This document shows positions 13,946-22,075 of a DNA stretch of 25,813 nt, piece after piece. Where the stretch lies: the NCBI GenBank assembly GCA_023432885.1, contig JAEZEU010000388.1, positions 1 through 25,813 of the forward strand, in the 5' to 3' direction. The position numbers were made by a program, and so were the translations under genes. Numbering within the stretch: the stretch's first letter is position 1; every line of letters starts with the position of its first letter. This stretch comes from Pseudomonadota bacterium (GTDB lineage: Bacteria; Pseudomonadota; Alphaproteobacteria; Rhizobiales; Xanthobacteraceae). Below the pieces are notes generated by a model. It made no database searches. It had not been told where the DNA came from and worked only from the letters and a program-made list of their open reading frames with translations.

Positions 13946-14344
13946 ATGTCGTCGCCGACGCCCATTCTCAACGCTGCGCTGCCGCCGGCTTTCCGCCAGA
14001 TCCGCATCGAACTCGCCCGCGAGCAGGGACATCCTGACGGCGCGCACAACATCGCCTACGTACTCGTCGCGCCTCTCGACCCAGACGGCCACATCGATGC
14101 GGAAGCGTGGCGGCGCCACCGCCAGGCCTGTCGCGTCGCGCGGCTGCGGCCCGGACAGGCGACGGTGCATGGTCATCTCGTGCACCGCCGCGGCGGCTCG
14201 TGGGCATTCCAATACGACGCAGAGATTTCCGATGAGGGAGGCTATCACTTCAACGAGGAGCGTTTCGAGCCCGGCGAATATGTCTCGGTGAACGAGGAAG
14301 GCCGCATGCATCCATTCCGCGTCGTCTCCGTCGCGCGGCTCTGA
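13946..14344 (+). CDS. Unrecognised soluble protein, 132 aa
   Basis: I do not recognise a characterised family. The protein has no signal peptide or membrane helix. It contains a charged region (DAEAWRRHRQACRVARLRPG), then a beta-rich stretch (ATVHGHLVHRRGGSWAFQYD, GYHFNEERFEPGEYVSV) and ends HPFRVVSVARL. The residue mix and codon use match neighbouring genes. It starts 26 nt after the holin-like gene and so probably belongs to the operon behind the FixK-type box at 13110. It ends 8 nt from the convergent Pat-like gene. Confidence 0.75.
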   Translation: MSSPTPILNAALPPAFRQIRIELAREQGHPDGAHNIAYVLVAPLDPDGHIDAEAWRRHRQACRVARLRPGQATVHGHLVHRRGGSWAFQYDAEISDEGGYHFNEERFEPGEYVSVNEEGRMHPFRVVSVARL

Positions 14345-14352
14345 CGCACCGC

Positions 14353-17049
14353 CTATCGGTCCAGCGGCAGCGTCACCTCGAAAAGATCGCGCTCGCTTGG
14401 ATCTGGCTCGACCCTGAAGCCGAGGCTCCGGCACATTTCGACCATGGTGGTGTTTTCACGCAGCACCTGCCCGTAGATCTGCTTCAATCCTTCCGACTTC
14501 GCATATTCGATGAGAAGCTGCATCAGGGCCCAACCGAGGCCCCTGCCCTTGAGGTCCGAGCGCAGCAGGATGGCGTATTCTCCGGTCTCATAGATCGAAT
14601 CCGAATGCAGGCGCACGACGCCGGCAAGCTCGCCGCTCGCCTCGTCGAAGGCGACGAACGCGATGGCGCGGGCATAGTCCAACTGGGTGAGGCGCGCGAT
14701 GAACTCGTGCGAGAAATATTTCATCGGCGCGAGGAAGCGCAGCCGCAGATCCTCCATGGTGACGTGCCGGAGGAATTCATGGATCAACGGCTCGTCCTCG
14801 GGGCGGATCGGCCGCGTCAAGATGCGCCAGCCGTCCCGCAGTACGAGATGACGCACCCATTCGCTCGGATAGGGCCGCACGGCAAAGCGGGCGTTGCCGG
14901 GACCGGCGAATTTGCGGTCCGGTGCCGCGATGCCAACGCGGGCATCGACCGCCAGCACGCCCGAGGCGTCGGCCAGCAGCGGGTTGATGTCGAGGCCCGT
15001 CACCTCGGGCAGATCGGCGGCGAGCTGCGCCAGCTTCACCAATGTCAGCGCGACCGCATCCTCCTTCACGGCCGGCACGTCGCGATAGGCGGCGAGCAGC
15101 CGCGACACCCGCGTCCGCGCGATCAAGGCGCGCGCCAGCGAAAGATCGAGCGGCGGCAGTGCCAGGGCCTTGTCGTTGATGATCTCGACCGCGGTGCCGC
15201 CCCGCCCGAACACCACCACGGGACCGAAGGTCGGATCGTCCGCAATGCCGAGAATCAGTTCGCGTGCCTTTGTGCGCAGCACCATCGGCTGAACCAGCAC
15301 GCCGGCGACCTTGGCGTCAGGCCGCAGCTTCGCTGCCCGCGCCAGGATGTCGGCGGCAGCCACGCGCACCTCGTCCGAGGTCGCGAGGTTGAGCATGACG
15401 CCGCCGACGTCGGATTTGTGCGTGATGTCGCGCGATAGCACCTTCAGCACCACCTTGCTGCCTTGCGCGAACAGAGATTCCGCGAGGGTTACCGCCTGCT
15501 CCGGATCGGCGGCCTCGAGCGTGGGCACCATATCTATCTGATACGCGTCGAGCAGCCGCTTCACCTCGGGCGGATCGAGCCAGCGCCGTCCCTCCGCGAC
15601 CGCGGCCTGCACGATGCTACGGGCTGCGGCGACGTCGGGCACGAAGTCGGCGGGCAGGCTCGGCGGCACGGCTGAAAGGGCTTCGATGGCCTCGCGATGC
15701 TTGACCAGGTGCATGAAGCCGCGCACGGCGTCATCCTCGGTCGCGAAATTGGGAATCCCGGCGGCGTCGAACGTCTTCGATATCTCGGGCCCAGCCCCGA
15801 CCCAGACCGCGAGCACCGCCTTTGCCGGATGAGGTTTGTCGCGGGCCGCTGCGACGACGCGCATCACGGTGTCGGCAATGTCGCTGGCGCGAGCCACGGC
15901 GGTCTGCACGTTCATCACCAGCACCGCATCGTTGTCGGAATCGGCGAGCAGTATCTCCAGCGCCGCCGCGTAGCGCGCCGCATCGGCGTCGCCGATGATG
16001 TCGACCGGGTTCGAACCCGACCAGGTCGGCGGCAGCTCGGCATCGAGCTGCTCGCGTGCCGCCGGCGAGAGCGCCGCGGTGACGCCGCCGAGCTCGGCCA
16101 GCCGGTCGACCGCCAGCACGCCGAGACCGCCGCCATTGGTCAGCATGGCTAGCCGCTTGCCATCCGGTGCCTTGAGCCGGCCGAGCGTCTCGGCACAGTC
16201 GAACAGTTCGCGCAGGTTGAAGACGCGCAGCATGCCCGCGCGACGGAAGGCGGCGTCGTACACGTCGTCCGCACCCGCCAGCGCCCCCGTATGCGTCGCC
16301 GCGGCGCGGGCGCCCTGGGCCATCCGGCCCGACTTCACCACCACGATCGGCTTGACGCGGGCTGCCGCACGCGCCGCCGACATGAATTTGCGCGCATCGC
16401 GCACCGCCTCGACATAGAGCAGGATCGCGCCGGTATCGCGGTCGAGGGCGAAGTAGTCGAGCAGATCGGCAATGTCCACGTCGAGCTGGTCCCCGATCGA
16501 GACAACGCCGGAGAAGCCGACGGACTTCTGGCCGGCCCAATCCACCATGCCGGCCGCGATCGCGCCGGACTGCGAGATCAGGGCCAGGTTGCCGCCGCGC
16601 GGCATATGCGCCGCGAAGCTCGCATTGAGCTTCATGCGCGGCATCATGATGCCGAGGCAATTTGGGCCGATCAGGCGCATGCGGTGCGCCCGCGCCGCGC
16701 GATGGGCTGCCTCCGAAAGCGAGCCGGGTCCCTGGCCGAGTCCGGCGTTGACGATGACCGCGCCCGCGGTGCCGCGCCTGCCGGCCGCATCGATGATTTC
16801 GGGGATTTCCCGTGCCGGCGCGGTGATGACGATGAGCTCCGGTGCGAACGGCAGCTTGTCGATATGGCTGAAGGCCTTCATGCCGGCGATTTCGCCATAA
16901 CGCGGATTGACCACGCCGATCTCGCCCGCGAAGCCGCCCTGACGGATGTTTTGCAGGATGGCCGCGCCGAGCGAGGCCTGCCGAGGGCTGGCGCCCACCA
17001 ACGCCACCGAGCGCGGCGCCAGCACGTTGCTCAATCGGTAGGTAGACAT
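14353..17049 (-). CDS. Pat-like fusion: NDP-forming acyl-CoA synthetase domain plus GNAT acetyltransferase, 898 aa
   Basis: Domains in order: CoA-binding (about 8-130, SVALVGASPRQASLGAAI), succinyl-CoA-ligase-like (150-310, LALISQSGAIAAGMVDWA; ATHTGALAGADD with His253), ATP-grasp (about 500-720, KSDVGGVMLNL, FGRGGTAVEI) and GNAT (about 735-898, with the acetyl-CoA loop LKGRGLGWALMQ). Proteins of this layout include Pat, the lysine acetyltransferase that inactivates acyl-CoA synthetases in Salmonella and Rhodopseudomonas, and bifunctional acetate-CoA ligases. The retained His in the THTGAL motif, the phosphorylated residue of active ADP-forming synthetases, leaves both roles possible. No TTGA-N6-TCAA site lies in front of it; read-through from the CBS gene upstream is possible. 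Confidence 0.9.
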   Translation of the reverse strand: MSTYRLSNVLAPRSVALVGASPRQASLGAAILQNIRQGGFAGEIGVVNPRYGEIAGMKAFSHIDKLPFAPELIVITAPAREIPEIIDAAGRRGTAGAVIVNAGLGQGPGSLSEAAHRAARAHRMRLIGPNCLGIMMPRMKLNASFAAHMPRGGNLALISQSGAIAAGMVDWAGQKSVGFSGVVSIGDQLDVDIADLLDYFALDRDTGAILLYVEAVRDARKFMSAARAAARVKPIVVVKSGRMAQGARAAATHTGALAGADDVYDAAFRRAGMLRVFNLRELFDCAETLGRLKAPDGKRLAMLTNGGGLGVLAVDRLAELGGVTAALSPAAREQLDAELPPTWSGSNPVDIIGDADAARYAAALEILLADSDNDAVLVMNVQTAVARASDIADTVMRVVAAARDKPHPAKAVLAVWVGAGPEISKTFDAAGIPNFATEDDAVRGFMHLVKHREAIEALSAVPPSLPADFVPDVAAARSIVQAAVAEGRRWLDPPEVKRLLDAYQIDMVPTLEAADPEQAVTLAESLFAQGSKVVLKVLSRDITHKSDVGGVMLNLATSDEVRVAAADILARAAKLRPDAKVAGVLVQPMVLRTKARELILGIADDPTFGPVVVFGRGGTAVEIINDKALALPPLDLSLARALIARTRVSRLLAAYRDVPAVKEDAVALTLVKLAQLAADLPEVTGLDINPLLADASGVLAVDARVGIAAPDRKFAGPGNARFAVRPYPSEWVRHLVLRDGWRILTRPIRPEDEPLIHEFLRHVTMEDLRLRFLAPMKYFSHEFIARLTQLDYARAIAFVAFDEASGELAGVVRLHSDSIYETGEYAILLRSDLKGRGLGWALMQLLIEYAKSEGLKQIYGQVLRENTTMVEMCRSLGFRVEPDPSERDLFEVTLPLDR

Positions 17050-17112
17050 GGCTAATGATCTCGCGTGGCCCGAGGCCCGGATGTTAGTGCCAAATGCTGC
17101 GGAAACCAGAGC

Positions 17113-17372
17113 CTAGTGCGACAGCATGACCCAGCAAGGTGGCTGGTTGATGACGGTAGAGGTCACCCCATCCCAGACATGCCCTCCGAGCTGCGGGTGA
17201 TCCAAGCCATCCATGACGGGGAGGTCGAGAGCGTTGTCCTCAGCCTCGATTGCGGGCGCGGTGACGCGGAGATCGAGGCCGCGCGCCAAGGCGACGCATT
17301 TCTCGACCGCCAGCATCATGGTTTGCTAGGAATCTCCGGTCAGCGCCAGCGGCACCTGCCGGATGGACGTTG
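17113..17372 (-). pseudogene. Remnant of a protein-coding gene, C-terminal piece with in-frame stop
   Basis: This fills the 323-nt gap between the Pat-like gene and the CBS gene. On the minus strand a frame reads RQVPLALTGDS, then TAG, then QTMMLAVEKCVALARGLDLR and on to QPPCWVMLSH-stop. Protein-like sequence lies on both sides of the stop in the same frame, with no ribosome site before the internal ATG. This looks like the tail of a decayed gene whose beginning was lost where the CBS gene now ends. The parent family is not recognised; the ending is loosely like the C-terminus of a stress-protein domain, but that is weak. Confidence 0.45.
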
Positions 17373-17825
17373 TTATCCTCCCTCGGACTTGTATTCCGCG
17401 CAGAACTCCAGGGCGCGGATGACGTCCTCGCGCGCGATGATGCCGACCAGCCGCGAATCGCCGTCCAGGATCGGCAGGCTCCTCACCCGATGCTCGATCA
17501 TCAGCTGCAATACCCGGGTCAGCTTGGTATCGCGGCCAGCATATATGAACTCGCGGGTCATGGCGCCGGCCACCGTCCGCCGCATCAGGTCGTCGTAGTG
17601 CGGCACCATCCGAGCCGGCGTGAACTCGAAGCAGGCGAGATAGTCGAACTTGCTGACGACGCCGACTATCTGAGCGTTGTCGACCACCGGAAAGCTGTTG
17701 AAGTCGGTCTCCTTGAAGCGCTGGCCGAGTTCGCGAATCGACATAGCCGGCGAAACGGTCACGACGTCGCGCATCATGTAGTCGGAGACGGTCTGTTCGA
17801 GGAATTTATACAAGCTGTCCGCCAA
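17373..17825 (-). CDS. Protein with two CBS domains, 150 aa
   Basis: A stand-alone pair of CBS domains, which bind adenine nucleotides and usually sense energy state. First domain about residues 12-70 (SDYMMRDVVTVSPAMSIREL, FPVVDNAQIVGVVSKFD), second about 84-145 (AGAMTREFIYAGRDTKLTRV, LPILDGDSRLVGIIAREDV). The start is a TTG at 17825 (LADSLYKFLEQT); no ATG precedes the first domain, and ATG codons at MM in the domain would truncate it. A TTG at 17813 is an alternative. A FixK-type box is centred 76.5 bp upstream. Confidence 0.85.
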   Translation of the reverse strand: MADSLYKFLEQTVSDYMMRDVVTVSPAMSIRELGQRFKETDFNSFPVVDNAQIVGVVSKFDYLACFEFTPARMVPHYDDLMRRTVAGAMTREFIYAGRDTKLTRVLQLMIEHRVRSLPILDGDSRLVGIIAREDVIRALEFCAEYKSEGG

Positions 17826-17894
17826 GTGCCTGGGTTTAGGATATCGCCGGACAAATCCGGAAACGGCATTAGAAAGCCGGAGCAGGAAAGGCCC

Positions 17895-17908
17895 TTGATC
17901 GAGGTCAA
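17895..17908 (-). promoter_or_regulatory. FixK-type box for the CBS-pair gene
   Basis: TTGATCGAGGTCAA (TTGA-N6-TCAA). The centre is 76.5 bp upstream of the TTG start at 17825 and 105.5 bp upstream of the divergent membrane protein at 18007, so the CBS gene is the better fit. Confidence 0.78.
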
Positions 17909-18006
17909 AAAGTCCGGGATTAAGTAATGAACCTTAAGGCCCGGCTCGAAATGTCACAGCGCAGGCAAATCACGTAAGATCCTGGCCGCTCGGGGGAGAA
18001 AGGCAA

Positions 18007-18249
18007 ATGCTTCGCAGGCTCGTCTATCTCGTGGTTGCAGGCACGGCTTGTCTCGCCGGCATCACCGTGATCCTTCGCGCCTTCTCGGACATACTGCCGC
18101 TGGCTTCGACCGAACCGCAGATCATCTGGCAACTCGAGATCGGCTTCCTGCTCGCAGCAGCGCAATGGATTGCGCTTGCCGTGGTGGCGCTCGCGGCAAT
18201 CTTCGTGGTCGTGCTGTTATGGAAGGCCGCCAGAACTCGCACGCCTTAA
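18007..18249 (+). CDS. Small membrane protein with two or three helices, 80 aa
   Basis: Begins MLRRLVYLVVAGTACLAGIT, with a first helix at about residues 5-25 and a second long hydrophobic stretch at about 45-72 (IGFLLAAAQWIALAVVALAA), ending KAARTRTP. GGGGGAGAAAGG precedes the ATG, a strong ribosome site. Function is not recognised. It is divergent from the CBS gene and convergent with the phasin-like gene. It has no TTGA-N6-TCAA site at the 60-77 bp distance seen elsewhere. Confidence 0.65.
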   Translation: MLRRLVYLVVAGTACLAGITVILRAFSDILPLASTEPQIIWQLEIGFLLAAAQWIALAVVALAAIFVVVLLWKAARTRTP

Positions 18250-18266
18250 CCGCGGCGAGCCCACCG

Positions 18267-18629
18267 CTAGTGCTTTCGCGCGCGCGAGAACAGCTGCGAT
18301 GTCGCCTCGACGAGCCGCTGGTTTCGCCGCAGGAAATTCTGGCTCTCCCGGCTGAACACATCCATCTGGTGCTGGCCGCACTCCTTCAGCACGGTCCTGA
18401 TGTTGTCCACCGAATGCGCCTCGTTGATCTTGGCGGCGAACTCGGCCGCCAGGGTCATCTCGGCGCGGACATCCTCAAGTATCTCATCGCTCGCGGTCAC
18501 CAATTCGCCAAGAAAGACCCGCTGCGCGTCGAACATGAAATGCAGCGCCTGCTTGTTGAATTCTACAAACGCGCCCGGCGTATCGCTGGGCAGCCGCCCC
18601 GCTGCGGTTTCGGTCAACGTCTCTGACAT
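18267..18629 (-). CDS. Phasin-like helical protein, 120 aa
   Basis: All-helical protein with the phasin family pattern: FVEFNKQALHFMFDAQRVFL, then ILEDVRAEMTLAAEFAAKIN and DVFSRESQNFLRRNQRLVE. Phasins coat polyhydroxyalkanoate granules; short members also occur without granule genes, so the role here is open. No membrane helix or signal. GGAGG lies 6 nt before the ATG at 18629. A FixK-type box is centred 61.5 bp upstream. Confidence 0.75.
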   Translation of the reverse strand: MSETLTETAAGRLPSDTPGAFVEFNKQALHFMFDAQRVFLGELVTASDEILEDVRAEMTLAAEFAAKINEAHSVDNIRTVLKECGQHQMDVFSRESQNFLRRNQRLVEATSQLFSRARKH

Positions 18630-18683
18630 GGAAAACCTCCTGCATTCCCGAGAATAAAGCTAACGCCGCAACGGTCGATATCG

Positions 18684-18697
18684 TTGAGCTGCGTCAA
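18684..18697 (-). promoter_or_regulatory. FixK-type box for the phasin-like gene
   Basis: TTGAGCTGCGTCAA (TTGA-N6-TCAA). The centre is 61.5 bp upstream of the ATG at 18629. It lies 4 nt beyond the end of the stress-protein gene, in the short gap between two genes on the same strand, so the phasin-like gene has its own promoter. Confidence 0.75.
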
Positions 18698-18701
18698 AAC
18701 T

Positions 18702-19529
18702 TCAGCGAGACAACAGCGCACAGCGCGCGGTCTGCCCGACGAGGTGCTGGGTGACGCCGCCCAGCACCCATTCACGGAACCGCGAACGGCCATACGCGCC
18801 CGCCACCACCACGCCGGCGCCGACGTCGGCGGCAATCCGCTCGATTTGCTGCACCGCATTGCCGCATCGCTCGGGCACCTGGGCGCGCGCCGTGATGCCG
18901 TGGCGCGACAGCCAGCTGATGACATCTTCGGTCTGGCGCCGTATCGAGACCTGGCTGCCCTCGTCCTCGGCAATTCCTGCGACGGTGACTTCCTTGACCT
19001 TGGCCAGCAGCGGCAGCGCGTCGGCCACGGCCCGCCGCGCCTCCGGGCAGTCCTTCCAGGCGACCAGTGCACTGCGCAGATCCAGCCACTTCACCGTCGA
19101 CGGCACGACCAGCAGGGGCCGGCCTGCCTGCAGCACCAGATCGCTGGGCCCCGCGATCGCGAACGGATCCGAGACCGCATTGCCGTCGCCACCGACGATG
19201 ATGATATCGGCCGCGCGCGCTTCACGCGCGACATAGCGCGCCGGCAACTCCAAAGCCGAGCGCCACTCGATGTCTTTGGCGCGGCCGTGCATTGCCGCGC
19301 GGAATCGGCTCTCCAGCTCGCCCATGCGTTTCTTGATCGTGGCCTCTCCCTCCTCGATCAGCTGCTGGCCCGCGACGCCGTCGAGGAAATACATCGGAGG
19401 GCTGAACATAGCGGCTGCGATGCCGATCACCTTGGAGGAAAACTGCGTGGCAAATTGCCCGGACACTTCAAGTAACGCCTCATTCGGCTGATCCACCGCC
19501 AAGCCGACCATGGCCGTCGCATACGTCAT
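18702..19529 (-). CDS. Tandem universal stress protein, 275 aa
   Basis: Two UspA folds in one chain: residues about 1-145 (ending ADIIIVGGDGNAVSDPFAIA, then GPSDLVLQAGRPLLVVPS) and about 155-275 (SALVAWKDCPEARRAVADAL, then VVVAGAYGRSRFREWVLGG). The second half keeps the G-x2-G-x9-G type ATP loop. USPs accumulate under stress and energy limitation. The ATG at 19529 has GGGGAA in front. A one-mismatch FixK-type site is centred 64.5 bp upstream. Divergent from the CBS-BON gene. Confidence 0.9.
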   Translation of the reverse strand: MTYATAMVGLAVDQPNEALLEVSGQFATQFSSKVIGIAAAMFSPPMYFLDGVAGQQLIEEGEATIKKRMGELESRFRAAMHGRAKDIEWRSALELPARYVAREARAADIIIVGGDGNAVSDPFAIAGPSDLVLQAGRPLLVVPSTVKWLDLRSALVAWKDCPEARRAVADALPLLAKVKEVTVAGIAEDEGSQVSIRRQTEDVISWLSRHGITARAQVPERCGNAVQQIERIAADVGAGVVVAGAYGRSRFREWVLGGVTQHLVGQTARCALLSR

Positions 19530-19586
19530 CGGATTCCCCTTGTGCTATCCTCGCACGGCACTTAGGCCGGGGACCGCCGGGGCGCG

Positions 19587-19600
19587 ATGAGATAGATCAA
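19587..19600 (-). promoter_or_regulatory. Degenerate FixK-type box for the universal stress protein gene
   Basis: On the minus strand TTGATCTATCTCAT: perfect left half, last base of the right half differs from TTGA-N6-TCAA. The centre is 64.5 bp upstream of the ATG at 19529, the same spacing as the full sites. It lies 33 bp from the next box. Confidence 0.5.
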
Positions 19601-19619
19601 AGCCGGCCATGCGTGCGCT

Positions 19620-19633
19620 TTGACCTGCATCAA
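19620..19633 (+). promoter_or_regulatory. FixK-type box for the CBS-CBS-BON gene
   Basis: TTGACCTGCATCAA (TTGA-N6-TCAA). The centre is 65.5 bp upstream of the ATG at 19692. An open frame that seems to begin with this TTG is an artefact of the box. Confidence 0.75.
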
Positions 19634-19691
19634 CCTGCGTGACATTACTCCGGCTAGCGTTGCAACAAGTCTAAAACCGAGAGAGCTTGCC

Positions 19692-20426
19692 ATGCGCGCC
19701 CATCAGATCATGACCCCGCAGGTCATCACCGCCTCCGTCGACAGCTCCATCGCGGAGGCGGCGCGCACGATGCTGGAACACCACATCAGCGGCATGCCTG
19801 TGCTCGATGCCAAGGGAAAGCTAGTCGGCATCGTCTCGCAAGGCGACTTCGTGCGCCGCGCTGAGATCGGAACCCAGCGGCGTCGGTCGCGCTGGCTGAA
19901 GCTGTTGCTCGGTCCGGGCCATGAAGCAGCTGATTTCGTGCGAGAGAGCGGCCGCAAGGTCGCAGACGTAATGAACCCTTCGCCGATCACGATCACCGAG
20001 GACACCACGCTCGAGGAAGTCGCCGCGACCATGGAGCGCAACGACATCAAGCGTGTTCCGGTCATGCGCGGCGACAAGCTCGTCGGCATCGTCACGCGCA
20101 CCAATCTGGTCCAGGCGGTGCTTGATCTCGCCCGTGAGATCCCAGATCCGACCGCCGACGATGATCACATTCGCAACCGCATCTATGCCGCGATCGAGAA
20201 GCACGACTGGACGCCGCTCGGGCTCAGCATCGTGGTCCGCGACGGCATCGTGCATATCTCCGGCGTCATCACCGATGAGCGCTCGCGCCAGGCCACGATA
20301 GTCGCGGCAGAGAACGTTGCCGGCGTCCGCAAGGTGCATGACCACTTGGTCTGGGTCGAGCCGATGTCGGGCGTCTATGTCAATTCCGCCGAGGACGAGC
20401 AGGACGCCGAGGCGAAGGCGGGTTAA
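19692..20426 (+). CDS. CBS-CBS-BON domain protein, 244 aa
   Basis: Two CBS domains (about residues 5-65 and 92-150) joined by a basic insert (TQRRRSRWLKLLL), then a BON domain (about 165-230, GLSIVVRDGIVHISGVITDE and VAGVRKVHDHLVWVEP). CBS pairs bind adenine nucleotides; BON domains are linked to lipid or membrane binding. No signal peptide, so cytosolic. GAGAG precedes the ATG at 19692. It is the third CBS/USP-class gene in a row controlled from a FixK-type site, and lies just upstream of fixL. Confidence 0.9.
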   Translation: MRAHQIMTPQVITASVDSSIAEAARTMLEHHISGMPVLDAKGKLVGIVSQGDFVRRAEIGTQRRRSRWLKLLLGPGHEAADFVRESGRKVADVMNPSPITITEDTTLEEVAATMERNDIKRVPVMRGDKLVGIVTRTNLVQAVLDLAREIPDPTADDDHIRNRIYAAIEKHDWTPLGLSIVVRDGIVHISGVITDERSRQATIVAAENVAGVRKVHDHLVWVEPMSGVYVNSAEDEQDAEAKAG

Positions 20427-20542
20427 CCGCCCCTCCGAACAGGCTTGAGCTTTGCCCGGTCTTGGGACAAATAGGCTTGTTCCATGGCTGGCTCCGTCGC
20501 GGCAGCGCCATAGCCGCTGGCGGCCGATTGCGAAGGCAAGGC

Positions 20543-22075
20543 GTGACCAATACCGTCCAACGACAGCTTGACGACCCCGCGCGGGACCTGCGTTTTCGCC
20601 TCGGCATCGAGCGATCCGGGGTCGGAATCTGGGATTTTGACTTGCTGACCGGTGAGGTCACTTGGTCGGAAAATGTCGCGGGGCTGTTCGGCGGCTCCGG
20701 GAGCCTCAGGTCCGGCTATGACGCTTTCCTCTCGCTGCTCGATCCGCTCGACCGCGAACGCGTGAGGCGGGCCATTGCGCATACCATCGAAACCGGCGAA
20801 CATCTCGACATCACCTTTTCCGTGGCAACGCAGCCCGCTGCCCGGCACTGGGTGCGCCTGCGTGCGGGCCTCGTCCGCACCGGGGACGGCCTCCCGCATC
20901 ATCTGACCGGTATTGCGCTCGACATCGACGAGGAAAAGCAGGTCCAGGAAGCGCTACGCACCCGCGAGATGCACCTCGTTTCGATCCTGGAGACCATCCC
21001 GGACGCGATGATCGTGATCGACAGCCGCGGCACCATGCAGTTCTTCAGCAAAGCCGCCGCGCGGCAGTTCGGCTACACTGAAGGCGAGGCGATCGGGCAA
21101 AACGTCAGCATCCTGATGCCGGAGCCGGACCGCAGCCGCCACGATTCCTATCTCGAGCGCTACCGCACCACCGGTGAGCGCCGCATCATCGGCATTGGCC
21201 GCATCGTCACCGGCAAGCGCAAGGACGGCACCACCTTTCCCATGCATCTGTCGGTCGGCGAGATGCGCTCGGGCGGCCAGACCTTCTTCACCGGCTTCGT
21301 GCGCGACCTCACCGAGCAGCAGCAAACCCAGCACCGCTTGCAGGAACTGCAATCGGAGCTGGTCCATATCTCGCGCCTGTCGGCGATGGGCGAGATGGCG
21401 TCTGCGCTGGCGCACGAGCTGAACCAGCCTCTGGCCGCCATCAGCAACTACATGAAGGGCTCGCGGCGACTGCTCACGGCCAGCCCCGATCCCAACCGGG
21501 CGAAGATCGAGAGCGCGATGGATCGTGCGGCCGAACAAGCGTTGCGCGCGGGCCAGATCATCCGCCGCCTGCGCGACTTCGTCGCGCGGGGCGAATCGGA
21601 AAAGCGCGTTGAAAGCATCACGAGGCTGATAGAGGAATCCGGCGCGCTGGGCCTCACCGGCGCGCGCGAACAAGGCGTCAATCTGCAATTCGAGCTCGAC
21701 CGCAAGCACGATCTGGTGCTCGTTGACCGTGTCCAGATCCAGCAGGTGCTGGTCAACTTGTTCCGCAACGCGCTGGAGGCGATGGCAGGATCCGAGCAGC
21801 GCCGGCTGGTGGCCTCGACGAGGCCGGTCGCGGAGGACATGATCGAGATTGCCGTCGCCGACACCGGCACGGGTTTCGCCGATGGCGTCGAATCCAATCT
21901 GTTTCAGACTTTCTTCACCACCAAGGAAACCGGGATGGGCGTCGGGCTTTCGATCAGCCGCTCCATCGTCGAGGCGCATGGAGGGAAGATGTGGGCAGAG
22001 AACAACACTTCCGGCGGTGCCACCTTCCGCTTTACTCTGCCCGCCGTACCGAACGAGAGCCTGACCGATGCCTAG
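20543..22075 (+). CDS. fixL: FixL, haem-PAS oxygen-sensing histidine kinase, 510 aa
   Basis: Cytosolic oxygen sensor: low oxygen frees the haem and activates the kinase, which phosphorylates FixJ. Order: PAS-like domain (about 20-130), haem PAS (about 140-260), dimerisation/phosphoacceptor helix and HATPase domain (about 390-500). With the GTG at 20543 as residue 1, the proximal haem ligand is His200 (DRSRHDSY), the signalling Arg is Arg220 (IGIGRIVTGKRKDG) and the phosphorylated His is His291 (ALAHELNQPLA). These are the numbers used for B. japonicum FixL, which supports this start over an in-frame TTG at 20462. HATPase motifs NLFRNALEAM, DTGTGF and GMGVGLSISRSI are intact. No membrane helices. 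Overlaps fixJ by 8 nt. Confidence 0.95.
   Translation: MTNTVQRQLDDPARDLRFRLGIERSGVGIWDFDLLTGEVTWSENVAGLFGGSGSLRSGYDAFLSLLDPLDRERVRRAIAHTIETGEHLDITFSVATQPAARHWVRLRAGLVRTGDGLPHHLTGIALDIDEEKQVQEALRTREMHLVSILETIPDAMIVIDSRGTMQFFSKAAARQFGYTEGEAIGQNVSILMPEPDRSRHDSYLERYRTTGERRIIGIGRIVTGKRKDGTTFPMHLSVGEMRSGGQTFFTGFVRDLTEQQQTQHRLQELQSELVHISRLSAMGEMASALAHELNQPLAAISNYMKGSRRLLTASPDPNRAKIESAMDRAAEQALRAGQIIRRLRDFVARGESEKRVESITRLIEESGALGLTGAREQGVNLQFELDRKHDLVLVDRVQIQQVLVNLFRNALEAMAGSEQRRLVASTRPVAEDMIEIAVADTGTGFADGVESNLFQTFFTTKETGMGVGLSISRSIVEAHGGKMWAENNTSGGATFRFTLPAVPNESLTDA

Noticed and set aside
17050..17160. FixK box for the Pat-like gene
   Set aside because: No TTGA-N6-TCAA or one-mismatch site was found 60-80 bp before the ATG at 17049.
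17113..17319. Intact 68-residue gene on the minus strand
   Set aside because: No ribosome site, and the same frame is protein-like upstream of an in-frame TAG, so a remnant explains it better.
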